Below, piece by piece: positions 1-9,062 of a stretch of DNA of 64,000 bases. The position numbers and the translations under genes were made by a program. Under the pieces are notes generated by a model. It was given only the letters and a program-made list of their open reading frames with translations. It was not told the origin of the DNA and did no database searches. The DNA comes from Mycoavidus cysteinexigens. GTDB taxonomy: Bacteria; Pseudomonadota; Gammaproteobacteria; Burkholderiales; Burkholderiaceae. Position 1 is the stretch's first letter, and every line of letters starts with the position of its first letter. The stretch is from positions 1,674,001 through 1,738,000 of the forward strand of contig NZ_AP018150.1 of assembly GCF_003966915.1 (NCBI RefSeq), given 5' to 3'.

Positions 1-1
1 G

Positions 2-820
2 CATCAAACCGAGTATGTCAACACACAAACACTTAAGCACTTAAACATCGCTTCGAAAACGATACAGGAAATTGATCGCATAATGCCCTACGGGGCAGGA
101 AATCAATGGCTTAATGTCATTGCGACAAATGGCGAAAGCAACATACGTTGCAGGATGCTTCACACTAAGATCGATGAAGTAATGGGGAAACTCCAAGAGC
201 TAGAAGGACCAGCCAAATCGATGGCTATGACTGGACTAAACGTACATCTTACTCGTCAATATCAGGCTGGAAATTGCACTGAAATGTCAATAATGGCTCA
301 TCATAGGCTTATCACCGAAGGGCTGGATGCACCTATATTGACTGTAGCTGACGATATACGAGACCATGTTTATACGCTCATTGGCGACCCCAGAGATCAC
401 AAATGGGGAGAGAAAAATACGGTAGTTGTGGATGCATGGCCTATTTATAAAGCGACCTATACACTAAAACATGCAATATATAATCTAGAGTCTAGACCCA
501 AGATAATCCTTGAATATCCAGCATCAACTCCCTCACCTAATTCAATTAATGCATTTTTTCATGAAAAATACCCAATTCTTAATACAACTTATGTCAATCA
601 ACATTTAGCTAGTAATAACCTGCCTCCGGTAGGTAACGAATATCTTAAACACTGTTATAAAAATTTTATCCCAGGATACCACCGTGATGAACGCGTTGGG
701 ACTCGAGATCCAAGCATACATTACACGGACGGATATGAACCTAGGCGAACTTTTGATGATATATCAGAGGACCTGCTTAATAGATATAAATCTTCTTTTA
801 GGCCAATGAAAGATTCTTAA
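2..820 (+). CDS. Putative Cys-His-Asp effector, paralogue 1 (5' partial)
   Basis: This is the first of three tandem paralogues. The frame is open to the window edge, and codons upstream of the first ATG (position 83) still align with paralogue 3, so the true start lies outside the window. Counted from that ATG, the conserved blocks are MPYGAGNQ, a GES-x-IR motif, AGNC (Cys65), DHVYTLIGDP (His95) and NTVVVDAWP (Asp117). The Cys-30-His-22-Asp spacing and hydrophobic context resemble transglutaminase-core or papain-like enzymes, a fold common among secreted deamidase and protease effectors. This function is inferred from motif shape only. No signal peptide or transmembrane segment is visible. 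The base composition is clearly more A+T-rich than in the housekeeping genes of the window, suggesting acquisition. Confidence 0.6.
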   Translation, partial: HQTEYVNTQTLKHLNIASKTIQEIDRIMPYGAGNQWLNVIATNGESNIRCRMLHTKIDEVMGKLQELEGPAKSMAMTGLNVHLTRQYQAGNCTEMSIMAHHRLITEGLDAPILTVADDIRDHVYTLIGDPRDHKWGEKNTVVVDAWPIYKATYTLKHAIYNLESRPKIILEYPASTPSPNSINAFFHEKYPILNTTYVNQHLASNNLPPVGNEYLKHCYKNFIPGYHRDERVGTRDPSIHYTDGYEPRRTFDDISEDLLNRYKSSFRPMKDS

Positions 821-965
821 AAATCTTGAACTGAATTCCCAACCAAAAAAATTTAAATTACACAAAGAATTTACCCATTTTGATTTAAAAGTAAACGAGT
901 ACCGGCATAAAATTGAAAACGTCGAAAACCAAACATTTCAGCACTTAAACGTCGCTTCTGACGTA

Positions 966-1688
966 GTGACAAAGGCCACACGTCTAATGCCTTATGGAGC
1001 AGACAACCAGTTGTTTAATATCGTCTGCACAAAAGGCGAAAGTGCAATACGTTCTTATATAAGCGGCTATCTATTTGGGCAAAATCCAAAATCAGAAGAG
1101 CCCATCCAGCAAATCAGGCAAGTAGCCGAGCGTGCAATTCGATTTAAAGCTGGAAACTGCGATGCGATGGAAGCTATAATTTTTAGTCTTCTTGCTACTC
1201 AAAATTTATCTGCGCCAATATTAAGTGCATTTGATCATGATCGAGATCACTGTTATACACTTATTGGCGACCCCAAAGGTCGAAAATGGGGAACTAAAAA
1301 TACGGTGGTCGTAGATGCCTGGCATCCTTTCGGAACTGTCTATACACTGGGACAAAGTTGTATTTTAAATTCTGAACCCGATATATTTTTTCAGCATCCA
1401 GCATCAACACCCGCTCCCGATTTGATAACGACTCTCCTTGAGAAAAAACCTCGCACAGTTAATATAGTGGAGATTGATTTATTCACAGAAAATAATGAGA
1501 TTCCTAATGTAGGCAATGATCCTCTTGAATATTTTTATAAAACTTCACCTCCTGAATTATGCCAAGATGAACGAGATGGAGCTAAAGATCCAAGTACGAT
1601 ATACAAAAACAATGATGAAATTTTGCAAACCTTTGATGAAATGTCAATTGAATTTCTTCAAGAACAAAAAGACGCCCTTAAAATATAA
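966..1688 (+). CDS. Putative Cys-His-Asp effector, paralogue 2 (possibly lacks its native start)
   Basis: This second paralogue keeps AGNCDAME (Cys), DRDHCYTLIGDP (His) and NTVVVDAWH (Asp), so the presumed active site is intact. The first available start is a GTG at 966. However, the same frame is open from 810 and encodes residues that align with paralogue 3 (FQHLNVASDVV against MKHLKICSEVI). No ATG, GTG or TTG occurs in that stretch, and the frame opens just before the stop of paralogue 1. The N-terminal region is therefore present but has no ordinary start. It may be a 5'-truncated pseudogene, or it may use GTG 966, a CTG at 831 or coupling to paralogue 1. The C-terminus ends normally. Confidence 0.5.
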   Translation: MTKATRLMPYGADNQLFNIVCTKGESAIRSYISGYLFGQNPKSEEPIQQIRQVAERAIRFKAGNCDAMEAIIFSLLATQNLSAPILSAFDHDRDHCYTLIGDPKGRKWGTKNTVVVDAWHPFGTVYTLGQSCILNSEPDIFFQHPASTPAPDLITTLLEKKPRTVNIVEIDLFTENNEIPNVGNDPLEYFYKTSPPELCQDERDGAKDPSTIYKNNDEILQTFDEMSIEFLQEQKDALKI

Positions 1689-1896
1689 AATACTTTTCTG
1701 GAACAGCATCATAAGTGGAATCAATAATCTCAAATTAACACATTAAAATCATAAAATTTAAAAAAAATGAGATTTTTAAGTAAGCGAAACTGTACTAAAC
1801 GCATTGATCTACTTATCTTCGCGCCAGAAAATACAAAAATTCCCCATAAAATTAAAATTACCTATCATGAAATGCAAACGGATAGGAGTTACTAAT

Positions 1897-2943
1897 ATGG
1901 GTAATGGATTTGTTTATCAAAAGAAGGGGGATTTTCCGCGTCTTATTTACTCTAGAAAAGATCCAGGGCAAGACATTCCTCTGCCTAGCTCATCAAGCTA
2001 TACAACATTTAATCCCCTTCGTAGGCCAATTAATCTCCATCAAGCATTAAAACCCAAAGACTTAAATCTAAACCTAAAGGAATATGGCAAAAAAACTCAA
2101 ATAGTCACAGAAGAAACTATGAAACATTTAAAGATTTGTTCGGAAGTTATTGCAGAAGTTAAAAATATTATGCGTTATGGCGCTGGCAATCAATTATTTA
2201 GTATGCTTGACACAGGAGGAGAAAGCGCCATACGCACAGAAATGTCTCGAGAATCAATTAGAAAAGCTGAGAAAGAAAGTTCAATGGGAAAAATCGAACG
2301 AAAAATCAAATATGCCATACAATATCAAGCTGGAAATTGTGATGAAACGAATGCTATAGTTTTTAACATACTTCAAACCAAAGGGCTAAATGCGCCCTTA
2401 TTCAGTATGGCGGACATACAACAAGATCACGCCTACACCTTGATTGGTGATCCGAGAGCACGTGAATGGGGGGAAACCAATACTGTCGTTGTAGACGCCT
2501 GGCCTATTTACGGAACCGCCTATACCCTTAATAAATCTCGATATAATCTGAAGACTAACCCAGAAGTAACCCTGGTACACCCAGCGTCAACGCCAACACC
2601 TGAGTCAATAAAGGTACATCAGACTGTCAATACTGACTGTGTTAATCAGTATTTAGACCATAAATCTTATCCAAAGGTGGGAAATGAACTAGTTGAATTT
2701 CTTTACAAAAAGACACATAATCCAAAAACATGTTTAGATAAACGAGTTGGAACCGAAGATCCAAGTACACGTTATCGAGTTAAAGGTGATGTCTCACAAA
2801 CCTTTGATAAAATATCAACGGAGAAGCTTGAAAAATATTATGCCATCCAAAAAGAAGCGGGGAAATTTATTCCTAATCATCCTAACTGGGATATACGATC
2901 GACTAGGAAAAGTAGTTTTCTTTCGCACTTAAAAAGTATTTAA
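1897..2943 (+). CDS. Putative Cys-His-Asp effector, paralogue 3 (full length)
   Basis: This is the only complete member of the family here, 348 residues. I chose ATG 1897 because AGGAG (1884-1888) lies eight bases upstream; the frame is open further up to a TTG at 1804 and an ATG at 1867. An N-terminal region of about 90 residues, rich in Ser, Pro and Lys, could be a secretion or translocation leader. The conserved core follows: MRYGAGNQ, GGESAIR, QAGNCDE (Cys148), DHAYTLIGDP (His178) and NTVVVDAWP (Asp200). The tail has a conserved D-R-V-G-T-x-DPS motif shared with the other two copies. I do not recognise a named family. A secreted transglutaminase-like or papain-like enzyme is the best inference. 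Confidence 0.6.
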   Translation: MGNGFVYQKKGDFPRLIYSRKDPGQDIPLPSSSSYTTFNPLRRPINLHQALKPKDLNLNLKEYGKKTQIVTEETMKHLKICSEVIAEVKNIMRYGAGNQLFSMLDTGGESAIRTEMSRESIRKAEKESSMGKIERKIKYAIQYQAGNCDETNAIVFNILQTKGLNAPLFSMADIQQDHAYTLIGDPRAREWGETNTVVVDAWPIYGTAYTLNKSRYNLKTNPEVTLVHPASTPTPESIKVHQTVNTDCVNQYLDHKSYPKVGNELVEFLYKKTHNPKTCLDKRVGTEDPSTRYRVKGDVSQTFDKISTEKLEKYYAIQKEAGKFIPNHPNWDIRSTRKSSFLSHLKSI

Positions 2944-3212
2944 CCCATATAAAAAATTAAAAAAACCAACCAACCTCCACCAATTAGCTAATTATTGATT
3001 CTAAATCGCCTATTTTCTTGCGTTTTCATTCTAGCCGCGTAATATAAAGCTAGCTCACTCATCTGTGCCAATGAAGCTTTCGCGGTTTGGCTCTGTTCCT
3101 ATTGAACGGCCGCGGGTCTAACTGACTCAGAGCTTTTAACCCTAATCGGGAACTTATTCTTCCCCGGCTAGAGCACATGATGAATACCCCTTTTTATTTG
3201 AGGAGAACCATC

Positions 3213-3353
3213 ATGAAGTCAATCAATCAACTTGATGAGGTCCAACTATTTGATTATCAAATTATAGGCATTGACTCTTTAGCTTTTAACCGTGAAAAAC
3301 CGCTCAAAATAAGCGGATTTGGTCAACCCGTTGAATCCAATCAACTTTTTTAA
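3213..3353 (+). CDS. Small hypothetical protein, 46 residues
   Basis: The ATG at 3213 is preceded at seven bases by AGGAGA (3201-3206), a better site than most genes here have. The product is polar with no signal peptide or membrane segment. It shows no motif that I recognise. A second frame beginning at 3401 (36 codons, start MNMDWMSQ) lies just downstream in another phase, so both could be pieces of one decayed gene. Confidence 0.3.
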   Translation: MKSINQLDEVQLFDYQIIGIDSLAFNREKPLKISGFGQPVESNQLF

Positions 3354-3583
3354 CTTGGGCTTTTTCAGTTTTTCTGGGTAAGGCCAAAGGCATTCGTTGG
3401 ATGAACATGGATTGGATGTCCCAAAAACGGTTGTTTCGGCTAAATTGGGCCAGCATTAAAAAACCTGAGCTCAACCACGATGCCAATTTACGTTTCATTG
3501 ATGGTGAATAAGCGGTACTCGAGGACATCATAAAACTCCTAGATCCGCATTGAATCATGCTTTAGGAAAAACGCCTAACCTTG

Positions 3584-3620
3584 GAAAATCCTGTCTATGC
3601 GGTGGGATTTTCTTTTATTT
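3584..3620 (+). terminator. Intrinsic terminator-like hairpin
   Basis: GAAAATCC (3584-3591) pairs with GGATTTTC (3605-3612) and is followed by TTTT-A-TTT. It would end plus-strand transcription from the small frames before the methyltransferase gene. Confidence 0.45.
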
Positions 3621-3823
3621 ACATAGGCTTTGTCTAAAAAGATATTCGGTGTAAACTGAAGGAGTCCGAATTGCAGCGCTTCTGGCCAAGGTATGACAAT
3701 AAATTTAATTTGATCAGATAACGTACCTTTCAGACTAAAAATTAAATATAAGTATCGTTACAAAGGGAAATAGCCAGCAGATGCATATTAGCTGATTAAT
3801 TTTTTAACACATCGAGGTAGAAA

Positions 3824-4618
3824 ATGCCGATCTCTCCTTCCTTGCACTCCGTGTCTTTACCTCCAACCGCTCGGTTCAGCGATGTGGTTGAAAATTATGC
3901 CAAATATCGACCCCATTATCCCTCTAATATTGTTGCTTTTCTAAAGCAAGAGTGTGGGCTTCATTCTAAAGCACGAGTTGCAGATATTGGCTCAGGAACG
4001 GGGCTACTTACTCAACTATTATTAGATCATCAATATAAGGTATTTGGAGTTGAGCCTAATTTGAAGATGCGGAAAAAATCAGAAGAGTTACTTTCACACT
4101 ATTCTAATTTTACTAGCATCGATGGTACTGCTGAGATGACGACGCTTAGTACCCATAGTGTAGATTGTGTAACGGCTGCTACGGCATTTCACTGGTTTGA
4201 TAAAGAAAAGACTAGAGTCGAATTTAGCCGTATCCTCCGACCAGATGGCTTTTGCGTTCTGATATGGAATTTGCGAATTGTTGAGGCTTCGCCGCTGATG
4301 GAAAAATATGAATCTTTATTAAATCAGTATGGAACTGACTATAAAGAAATATCTCCCCAAAAAATCGATGAAAAAGGAATCGGAAAATTCTTTAGGCCAA
4401 TTACAGTTAAGGTTGCATCATTTCCCAATCAGCAAAGATTGGACAAGAATGGATTTCTGGGCCGCTTATTGTCTGTTTCTTCTATGATTAAACCAGATCA
4501 TCCACAATATGAAGCAATGATTCAGGCTGCCAAAGATTTATTCGATGAACACCAAGAGAATGGATACGTTGACTTTATCTATTCTACAAAATGTTATTAT
4601 GGCCCCATGAAAATCTGA
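3824..4618 (+). CDS. Class I SAM-dependent methyltransferase
   Basis: This 264-residue protein has the Methyltransf_11 architecture. It starts with an N-terminal FSDVVENYAKYRPHYP segment. Motif I, DIGSGTG (residues 54-60), binds S-adenosylmethionine, and GVEPN follows as the acidic loop. The post-motif stretch is AATAFHWFD. The segment FSRILRPDGFCVLIWN corresponds to the conserved strand after the LRPGG-like turn. Family members with the YaxYRPxYP signature methylate small molecules, but the substrate cannot be told from sequence. The gene stands alone, and both flanks are non-coding. Confidence 0.85.
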   Translation: MPISPSLHSVSLPPTARFSDVVENYAKYRPHYPSNIVAFLKQECGLHSKARVADIGSGTGLLTQLLLDHQYKVFGVEPNLKMRKKSEELLSHYSNFTSIDGTAEMTTLSTHSVDCVTAATAFHWFDKEKTRVEFSRILRPDGFCVLIWNLRIVEASPLMEKYESLLNQYGTDYKEISPQKIDEKGIGKFFRPITVKVASFPNQQRLDKNGFLGRLLSVSSMIKPDHPQYEAMIQAAKDLFDEHQENGYVDFIYSTKCYYGPMKI

Positions 4619-4836
4619 AGAACAGCCATGCCCCTCAGGCGCAACCTCGTTAAAAAGGTAGAGAGCTTGATAAATCCGCACCGATACCCGATTCGACTGC
4701 TGAGAGGGCAGGTGAAAAATCTCGTGTATTTACCCTCACCTCCAGGTCATATTAAGCCGGCGCGCCAACCCTAGAGGTTAAGCTGCTTGTCACAGCCCAA
4801 ATGGCTTCGATTCCTTCACTTTTGTGCTGTTATCGT

Positions 4837-6261
4837 TTACTGTATTTGGGCAAGCAAAATAAGCGCTAATAGCACGGTCAAAGCCCCGCCAATACGCGTT
4901 GCCAATTGAGCAAACGGCATTAAGCTCATGCGATCAGCCGCAGTCAGGATTGCCATATCACCGATCCCGCCCATACCGCTATGACAGGCATTGATCACCG
5001 CACTCTCAACCGGATGCAAGCCAACCCAGCGTCCAACCACAAAACCCACCGTCGTTAACGTCAATACAGTCGCCATAATCGTAATGCAATTAGCTAGCGT
5101 AAGCGCTGCTAGCAATCCGTTCCACGGCGTCAGAGTCAACCCGATGCCAAACAATAATGGATAAGCTACCGCGCGGCAGAAAAAACGATGCATCATCTGC
5201 GCACCATATTCCAATTTAGGCGACACCGTGCGCGTCAATTTAACGAATACAGCTAAACCCAACATCACAATCGTCGCGGGCCATGCCGTGCATTGATGCG
5301 CAACCAGTCCAATCATATAGAAACCCAATGCCACCATGCCCGCTTCTGCTAACGGCTCAACCGAAATAAGCGGCAGCTTGCTTTTGCGAGTTGAAGCACC
5401 TGACAGTAATCTAGAGCCTTCTCCGCGATAGCGCAGATAACGCGCACCAAACTGACGATATAAAGCCGCACAGATAATCGCCATCAAATTGCCCAGCACC
5501 ACTGGCGGCACAACTTGCGCAAAAAGCTGAGGTTGCGGTACCTGTAAAATCGCCGCATAGCCTAATGTTAATGGAATCGCCCCTTCACCAAGGCCACCCG
5601 CCATAATCGGAATCACTAAATAGAAAAACGTATCATATGCACTTAAACCGAACGCCAAGCCAGTCAAAGTACCCACTAATGCTGCGGCAATCGAGCCTGC
5701 CGCCAGTGGCATAAAAATCTTAGCGCACCCTTGAATCAACACCCGCCTCTCCATACTGAGCAAGCTCCCCACAATAACGGCGGCAGTAAACAAGCAAAGA
5801 ATATTCGATGCATGCCAAAATTCATTAATTGAGCGCACTAAATCGGCAGGTATCCACTCGTAATGCGCTAGGCATGAAGGGAGTAAGAGCGTCACTAACA
5901 CTGGCCCCCCAATGCAGCGCAAACCGGGTAGGCGCGCGCCCAATTCGGCGCATGTAAATCCCAGCACGGCCAGAGTGGCGAACATCACTGGAATTTCACC
6001 CGGTAGCATACCCCAATTTAGGAAAGCGCCTAAGCAAGCAAAAATAGCGCAATATAGAGGCAATGGCACGATTCCAATACGAAACTGTAAAAGCTGTAGC
6101 CATGAGGCTGACCAAGAGTGGGGCCGGAGCGTATAAAGGTCGCTTTTAGAGACCGGCAAGCCTTTATATAAAACCAGCTTTGTCTGACAGCGAAATAATT
6201 TAAAACGCATTAAATACGCGCGACAAATATGCGACCAATGCATTTTGGATTGAAATTCCAT
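4837..6261 (-). CDS. 2-hydroxycarboxylate transporter family (CitS/CimH/MleP-like) symporter
   Basis: This 474-residue, highly hydrophobic protein has about eleven membrane segments after a basic N-terminal tail of about 55 residues. Two glycine-rich re-entrant loop signatures of the 2HCT family are visible: GGLGEGAIP (residues 222-230) and GMGGIGDMAILTAADRM (from residue 429). The second is followed by the conserved LMPFAQLATRIGGAL ending. Known members carry citrate, malate or lactate with Na+ or H+ across the inner membrane. The exact substrate here is unknown. The ATG at 6261 has GGGAG a few bases upstream. A host-associated bacterium could use this to import host carboxylates (inference). 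Confidence 0.88.
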   Translation of the reverse strand: MEFQSKMHWSHICRAYLMRFKLFRCQTKLVLYKGLPVSKSDLYTLRPHSWSASWLQLLQFRIGIVPLPLYCAIFACLGAFLNWGMLPGEIPVMFATLAVLGFTCAELGARLPGLRCIGGPVLVTLLLPSCLAHYEWIPADLVRSINEFWHASNILCLFTAAVIVGSLLSMERRVLIQGCAKIFMPLAAGSIAAALVGTLTGLAFGLSAYDTFFYLVIPIMAGGLGEGAIPLTLGYAAILQVPQPQLFAQVVPPVVLGNLMAIICAALYRQFGARYLRYRGEGSRLLSGASTRKSKLPLISVEPLAEAGMVALGFYMIGLVAHQCTAWPATIVMLGLAVFVKLTRTVSPKLEYGAQMMHRFFCRAVAYPLLFGIGLTLTPWNGLLAALTLANCITIMATVLTLTTVGFVVGRWVGLHPVESAVINACHSGMGGIGDMAILTAADRMSLMPFAQLATRIGGALTVLLALILLAQIQ

Positions 6262-6546
6262 AAACGCTCCCTTTTACGCCAATCATTACAGTTGAAGGAT
6301 ATGTAGGCTCTTCTCTTTTTGATAGCGACAGGTCATCTTGCGAGGTTTCTTATCGGTTATTCCGAGTATCAGATCTGGTTTTATGGAAAAGTTAAGCCAA
6401 GATGAATCGTAGCTGGCTCACGAGCTTGCAAGATCGAATAAGCAAGCCCTTTGCTCTTCACCTTGCGCTCGACGTCCAAATCATAATGGCCTGGAAAAGG
6501 CGCATTTATTGACGTCGAAAACGAACGCCGAAGTCGGAGAAGCGTT

Positions 6547-6780
6547 TTAGACGCCATAACAATGCCTTATATCCATTTGGTGCGCAAACGAGCAGCGCAG
6601 ACACGTGTGATTGAATTCAATTATCAGTAGCCAAAACCATACAACGGCGTAAAAATAATAGACCCAGCACGCAAAATACACCACATATAGCCCCGCCGCT
6701 CTCATCCAAAAGCGATTGAATTGCCGCTCAAAATCATCCATTTCACTCAGCAATATCTCTGCATAACGTTCCCTACCCAT
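6547..6780 (-). CDS. Small membrane protein of unknown function, coupled to the upstream gene
   Basis: The product has 77 residues: an acidic amphipathic N-terminus, then a strongly aromatic hydrophobic stretch (about residues 26-55) that should form one or two membrane helices, and a Cys/His-containing tail. Its ATG shares one base with the stop of the preceding gene (TAATG), a typical translational-coupling arrangement. This supports it being real despite its size. I recognise no family. Confidence 0.55.
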   Translation of the reverse strand: MGRERYAEILLSEMDDFERQFNRFWMRAAGLYVVYFACWVYYFYAVVWFWLLIIEFNHTCLRCSFAHQMDIRHCYGV

Positions 6781-7502
6781 TACTTTCTCACTTTAACATT
6801 CAAGGCGGCGCATAATGTAGTCAACGTGAACTGTGGAAATTCACCATGGAGCGCAATATACCGCTCACGATTGTCTTCGCGCTCTTGGCAAATTTTTTGC
6901 CATATGCGATAAATCTCCTGGAGCTGTTGCAGCGGTAGGTGGACCGCTTTAGCCGGAGGCGTTACTGCTAACACCTTGCGTAATCGGCTAACCTGGGCGC
7001 GCGTCACTTGCGGAAAAGCACTGCGCAGTATCGTCAGGCTTGCTTGCGCTCGCACAAAGTACTGTAACGCAGCTTCTTCCCATTCCATTGATTCAATATG
7101 CTCACACCGAAAATTTAACGTATGCGCGCGGATTAATACGCACACTGAATTCATTGCGAGTAGTCGACTGATCAATTTTTCAATATCCGGCTTGCGCAAA
7201 ATATACAATGCCGTGCTCGAAAGCCCATCAAATTTGACATGCGCTCGGATAGAAGTGATTAATTCAAGCAACGCAAGCCGACGCAGAGTATTTGAATGCA
7301 GTTCAATCAAGCGCTCGCCTAAGCGGTAATCTGGCGCTAAGCACTCGCTCGGATTTGACTGTTGCGTCTGAGCAGATTGAGTCGCCACAGCGACGGGTGA
7401 ATCACTTGAGGGCGGCTCGCTAGGAGGATTTTGAGCATTTGAGCACAAGGCGAGCCTCGCTTTAATCTCTTCCGCTCTAAATTTACGGGTAACTTGGCTC
7501 AT
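6780..7502 (-). CDS. Hypothetical cytoplasmic protein
   Basis: The protein has 240 residues if started at ATG 7502, which has AGGAG five bases upstream; a TTG start at 7520 is also possible. The N-terminal 80 residues are Ser/Gln/Pro-rich and probably disordered. The rest is alpha-helical, with a REDNRERY patch near the C-terminus. I see no enzyme motif. It forms a two-gene unit with the small membrane protein downstream. It lies between a transporter and an XRE regulator, both apparently transcribed separately. Confidence 0.6.
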   Translation of the reverse strand: MSQVTRKFRAEEIKARLALCSNAQNPPSEPPSSDSPVAVATQSAQTQQSNPSECLAPDYRLGERLIELHSNTLRRLALLELITSIRAHVKFDGLSSTALYILRKPDIEKLISRLLAMNSVCVLIRAHTLNFRCEHIESMEWEEAALQYFVRAQASLTILRSAFPQVTRAQVSRLRKVLAVTPPAKAVHLPLQQLQEIYRIWQKICQEREDNRERYIALHGEFPQFTLTTLCAALNVKVRK

Positions 7503-7866
7503 AGGAACTCCTGCGCGCAAAAAACCTCCCGCGTGACAACAATTGGAGCATCGAATAGATGATAAGGCAAGAAGCTATATAAGCTCCCGTGCCCGTTCCT
7601 GGTCAAAACCAGTGAGCTAATCGTCAACATCAGCGCTTCCTGTGATTCGCTATAAATGGTTTAACACACTGATTTCCCTCCCTCATGCGCCCTCTTGGGA
7701 AATCTGACTTTTCCCTTTCTCACTTTATTTTCAGTGGTTTAGGGTAGAAAAATGGTTAAAGGATTCGCTCTAAAACCATCTTATGCATCAATATATGCCA
7801 GTTATTTTTGCTTAACAAGAAAAATTTGCAGTGACGCTACTTTTTCTGGCGGGTACATTGTATGAC
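7503..7866. other. Divergent intergenic region, 364 bases
   Basis: This is A+T-rich sequence between the leftward two-gene unit and the rightward XRE regulator. It should contain both promoters. I could not assign clean -35/-10 pairs or a clear operator palindrome. Confidence 0.3.
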
Positions 7867-8325
7867 ATGGATATACATGCACGAATCAAACAAAAACGCT
7901 TAGAAAAAAAGTTTTCGCTAGAAGAGCTTGCCCAAAAAGTAGGAGTTAAAAGTTGGCAGGCTGTTCAGCATTGGGAGCGGCCCGAAAATAAAGGGGGCAC
8001 AGCGCCTCATAGGAATCGGCTACCTTTGGTTGCTAAAGCGTTAGGCGTATCGCCAGAGTGGCTACAATTTGGGGACGAAGCGACTTCTGCTCGAAAACGC
8101 GGTAGAAAAGGCAAGCCCATGTCAACGCTTGAGCAAAAACTAATAAACCACCATGAAAATCTTTCAATTGCTGTGCGCCAATTGATTCAAAAATTGATCG
8201 ATGCGGATACAGTAAGCACCTTACCCAATAACGTAGTAGCCGCGCTTGATAGCGTTTTAGGGGTTTATTTGGAACTGCGTCAAGCATTCCAGCATCAAAA
8301 ACCACAAAAAACCAGCGCGCCCTAG
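7867..8325 (+). CDS. XRE-family helix-turn-helix transcriptional regulator
   Basis: The protein has 152 residues from ATG 7867; a GTG at 7831 is in frame. The N-terminal 60 residues form a Cro/CI-type HTH: ARIKQKRLEKKFSLEELA, then KVGVKSWQAVQHWE, then LPLVAKALGVSPEWLQFG. A basic linker (ARKRGRKGK) joins it to a C-terminal helical region of about 70 residues that may mediate dimerisation. It resembles small phage-type repressors found in Burkholderiaceae. It is read divergently from the unknown pair at 6547-7502 and might control it (inference). Confidence 0.8.
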   Translation: MDIHARIKQKRLEKKFSLEELAQKVGVKSWQAVQHWERPENKGGTAPHRNRLPLVAKALGVSPEWLQFGDEATSARKRGRKGKPMSTLEQKLINHHENLSIAVRQLIQKLIDADTVSTLPNNVVAALDSVLGVYLELRQAFQHQKPQKTSAP

Positions 8326-8402
8326 CCAACTTCCGCAAAAAATCGCCTGGCATACTTTATTATGCCCGTCTAGAATAAGACCACAGTATCGATCTAATCG
8401 CC

Positions 8403-9062
8403 ATGAAAACTAGAATCATTCCGGTTACGCCTTTTAAGCAAAACTGCACTTTACTGATTTGTGAAGCCAGTCAGCGCGCTGCTGTGGTAGATCCGGGCGG
8501 AGACTTAGAGCAGATCGAGGAACATATCGAGAAGGCGGGTGTGACGTTAGAGAAAGTCTTTCTCACCCACGGCCACCTTGATCATTGCGGCGGTGCGCAG
8601 GAACTGGCGCACAAATATCATGTGCCAATTGAAGGGCCTCATAAGGAGGAACGCTTTTGGCTAGATTTATTGCCCGAGCAAAGTATCCGTTTTGGTTTTC
8701 CGCCAGCGAGTGTATTTATGCCGGATCGCTGGCTAGAAAACGGAGATTGTGTGCATTTTGGAGAAGAAACGCTAGAAGTCTATCATTGTCCAGGCCACAC
8801 TCCAGGGCATATTATTTTTTTTAGCCGAGCACAGCGCCTAGCTATGGTGGGCGACGTATTATTCGCCCACGCTATCGGCCGCACCGATTTTCCACGCGGC
8901 AATCGGGCCCAGTTGATCCATTCCATCCAAAGCCAACTATGGCCTCTGGGCGATGATGTAACCTTCATTCCAGGACATGGCCGCACCTCTACTTTTGGGC
9001 AAGAGCGAAAAACTAATCCTTATGTTGCAGATGACGTGATTTCATCAGCTAGCGTCAATTAG
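8403..9062 (+). CDS. MBL-fold metallo-hydrolase (glyoxalase II-like, YcbL type)
   Basis: The protein has 219 residues. The metal-binding signature THGHLDHCGG starts at residue 55, and further ligands are in YHCPGHTPGH, MVGDVLFAHAIGRTD and FIPGHGRTSTFGQE. This is the pattern of type II glyoxalase II or YcbL proteins, which hydrolyse thioesters such as S-lactoylglutathione. The length matches the short YcbL type, which lacks the C-terminal HAGH domain. The gene stands alone and is the last clearly chromosomal gene before the accessory block that begins near 9.2 kb. Confidence 0.88.
   Translation: MKTRIIPVTPFKQNCTLLICEASQRAAVVDPGGDLEQIEEHIEKAGVTLEKVFLTHGHLDHCGGAQELAHKYHVPIEGPHKEERFWLDLLPEQSIRFGFPPASVFMPDRWLENGDCVHFGEETLEVYHCPGHTPGHIIFFSRAQRLAMVGDVLFAHAIGRTDFPRGNRAQLIHSIQSQLWPLGDDVTFIPGHGRTSTFGQERKTNPYVADDVISSASVN

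Larger units (their letters stand above)
2944..3823. other. 880-base low-coding stretch between the paralogues and the methyltransferase
   Basis: No recognisable gene is seen. There is a 46-codon frame at 3213 with a good ribosome-binding site, listed separately. A second short frame at 3401-3511 follows, in a different phase, and could be a decayed continuation of the first. A terminator-like hairpin lies near 3584. Confidence 0.4.

Noticed and set aside
3304-3558. 84-codon minus-strand frame
   Set aside because: No ribosome-binding site or motif, and it overlaps better plus-strand short frames.
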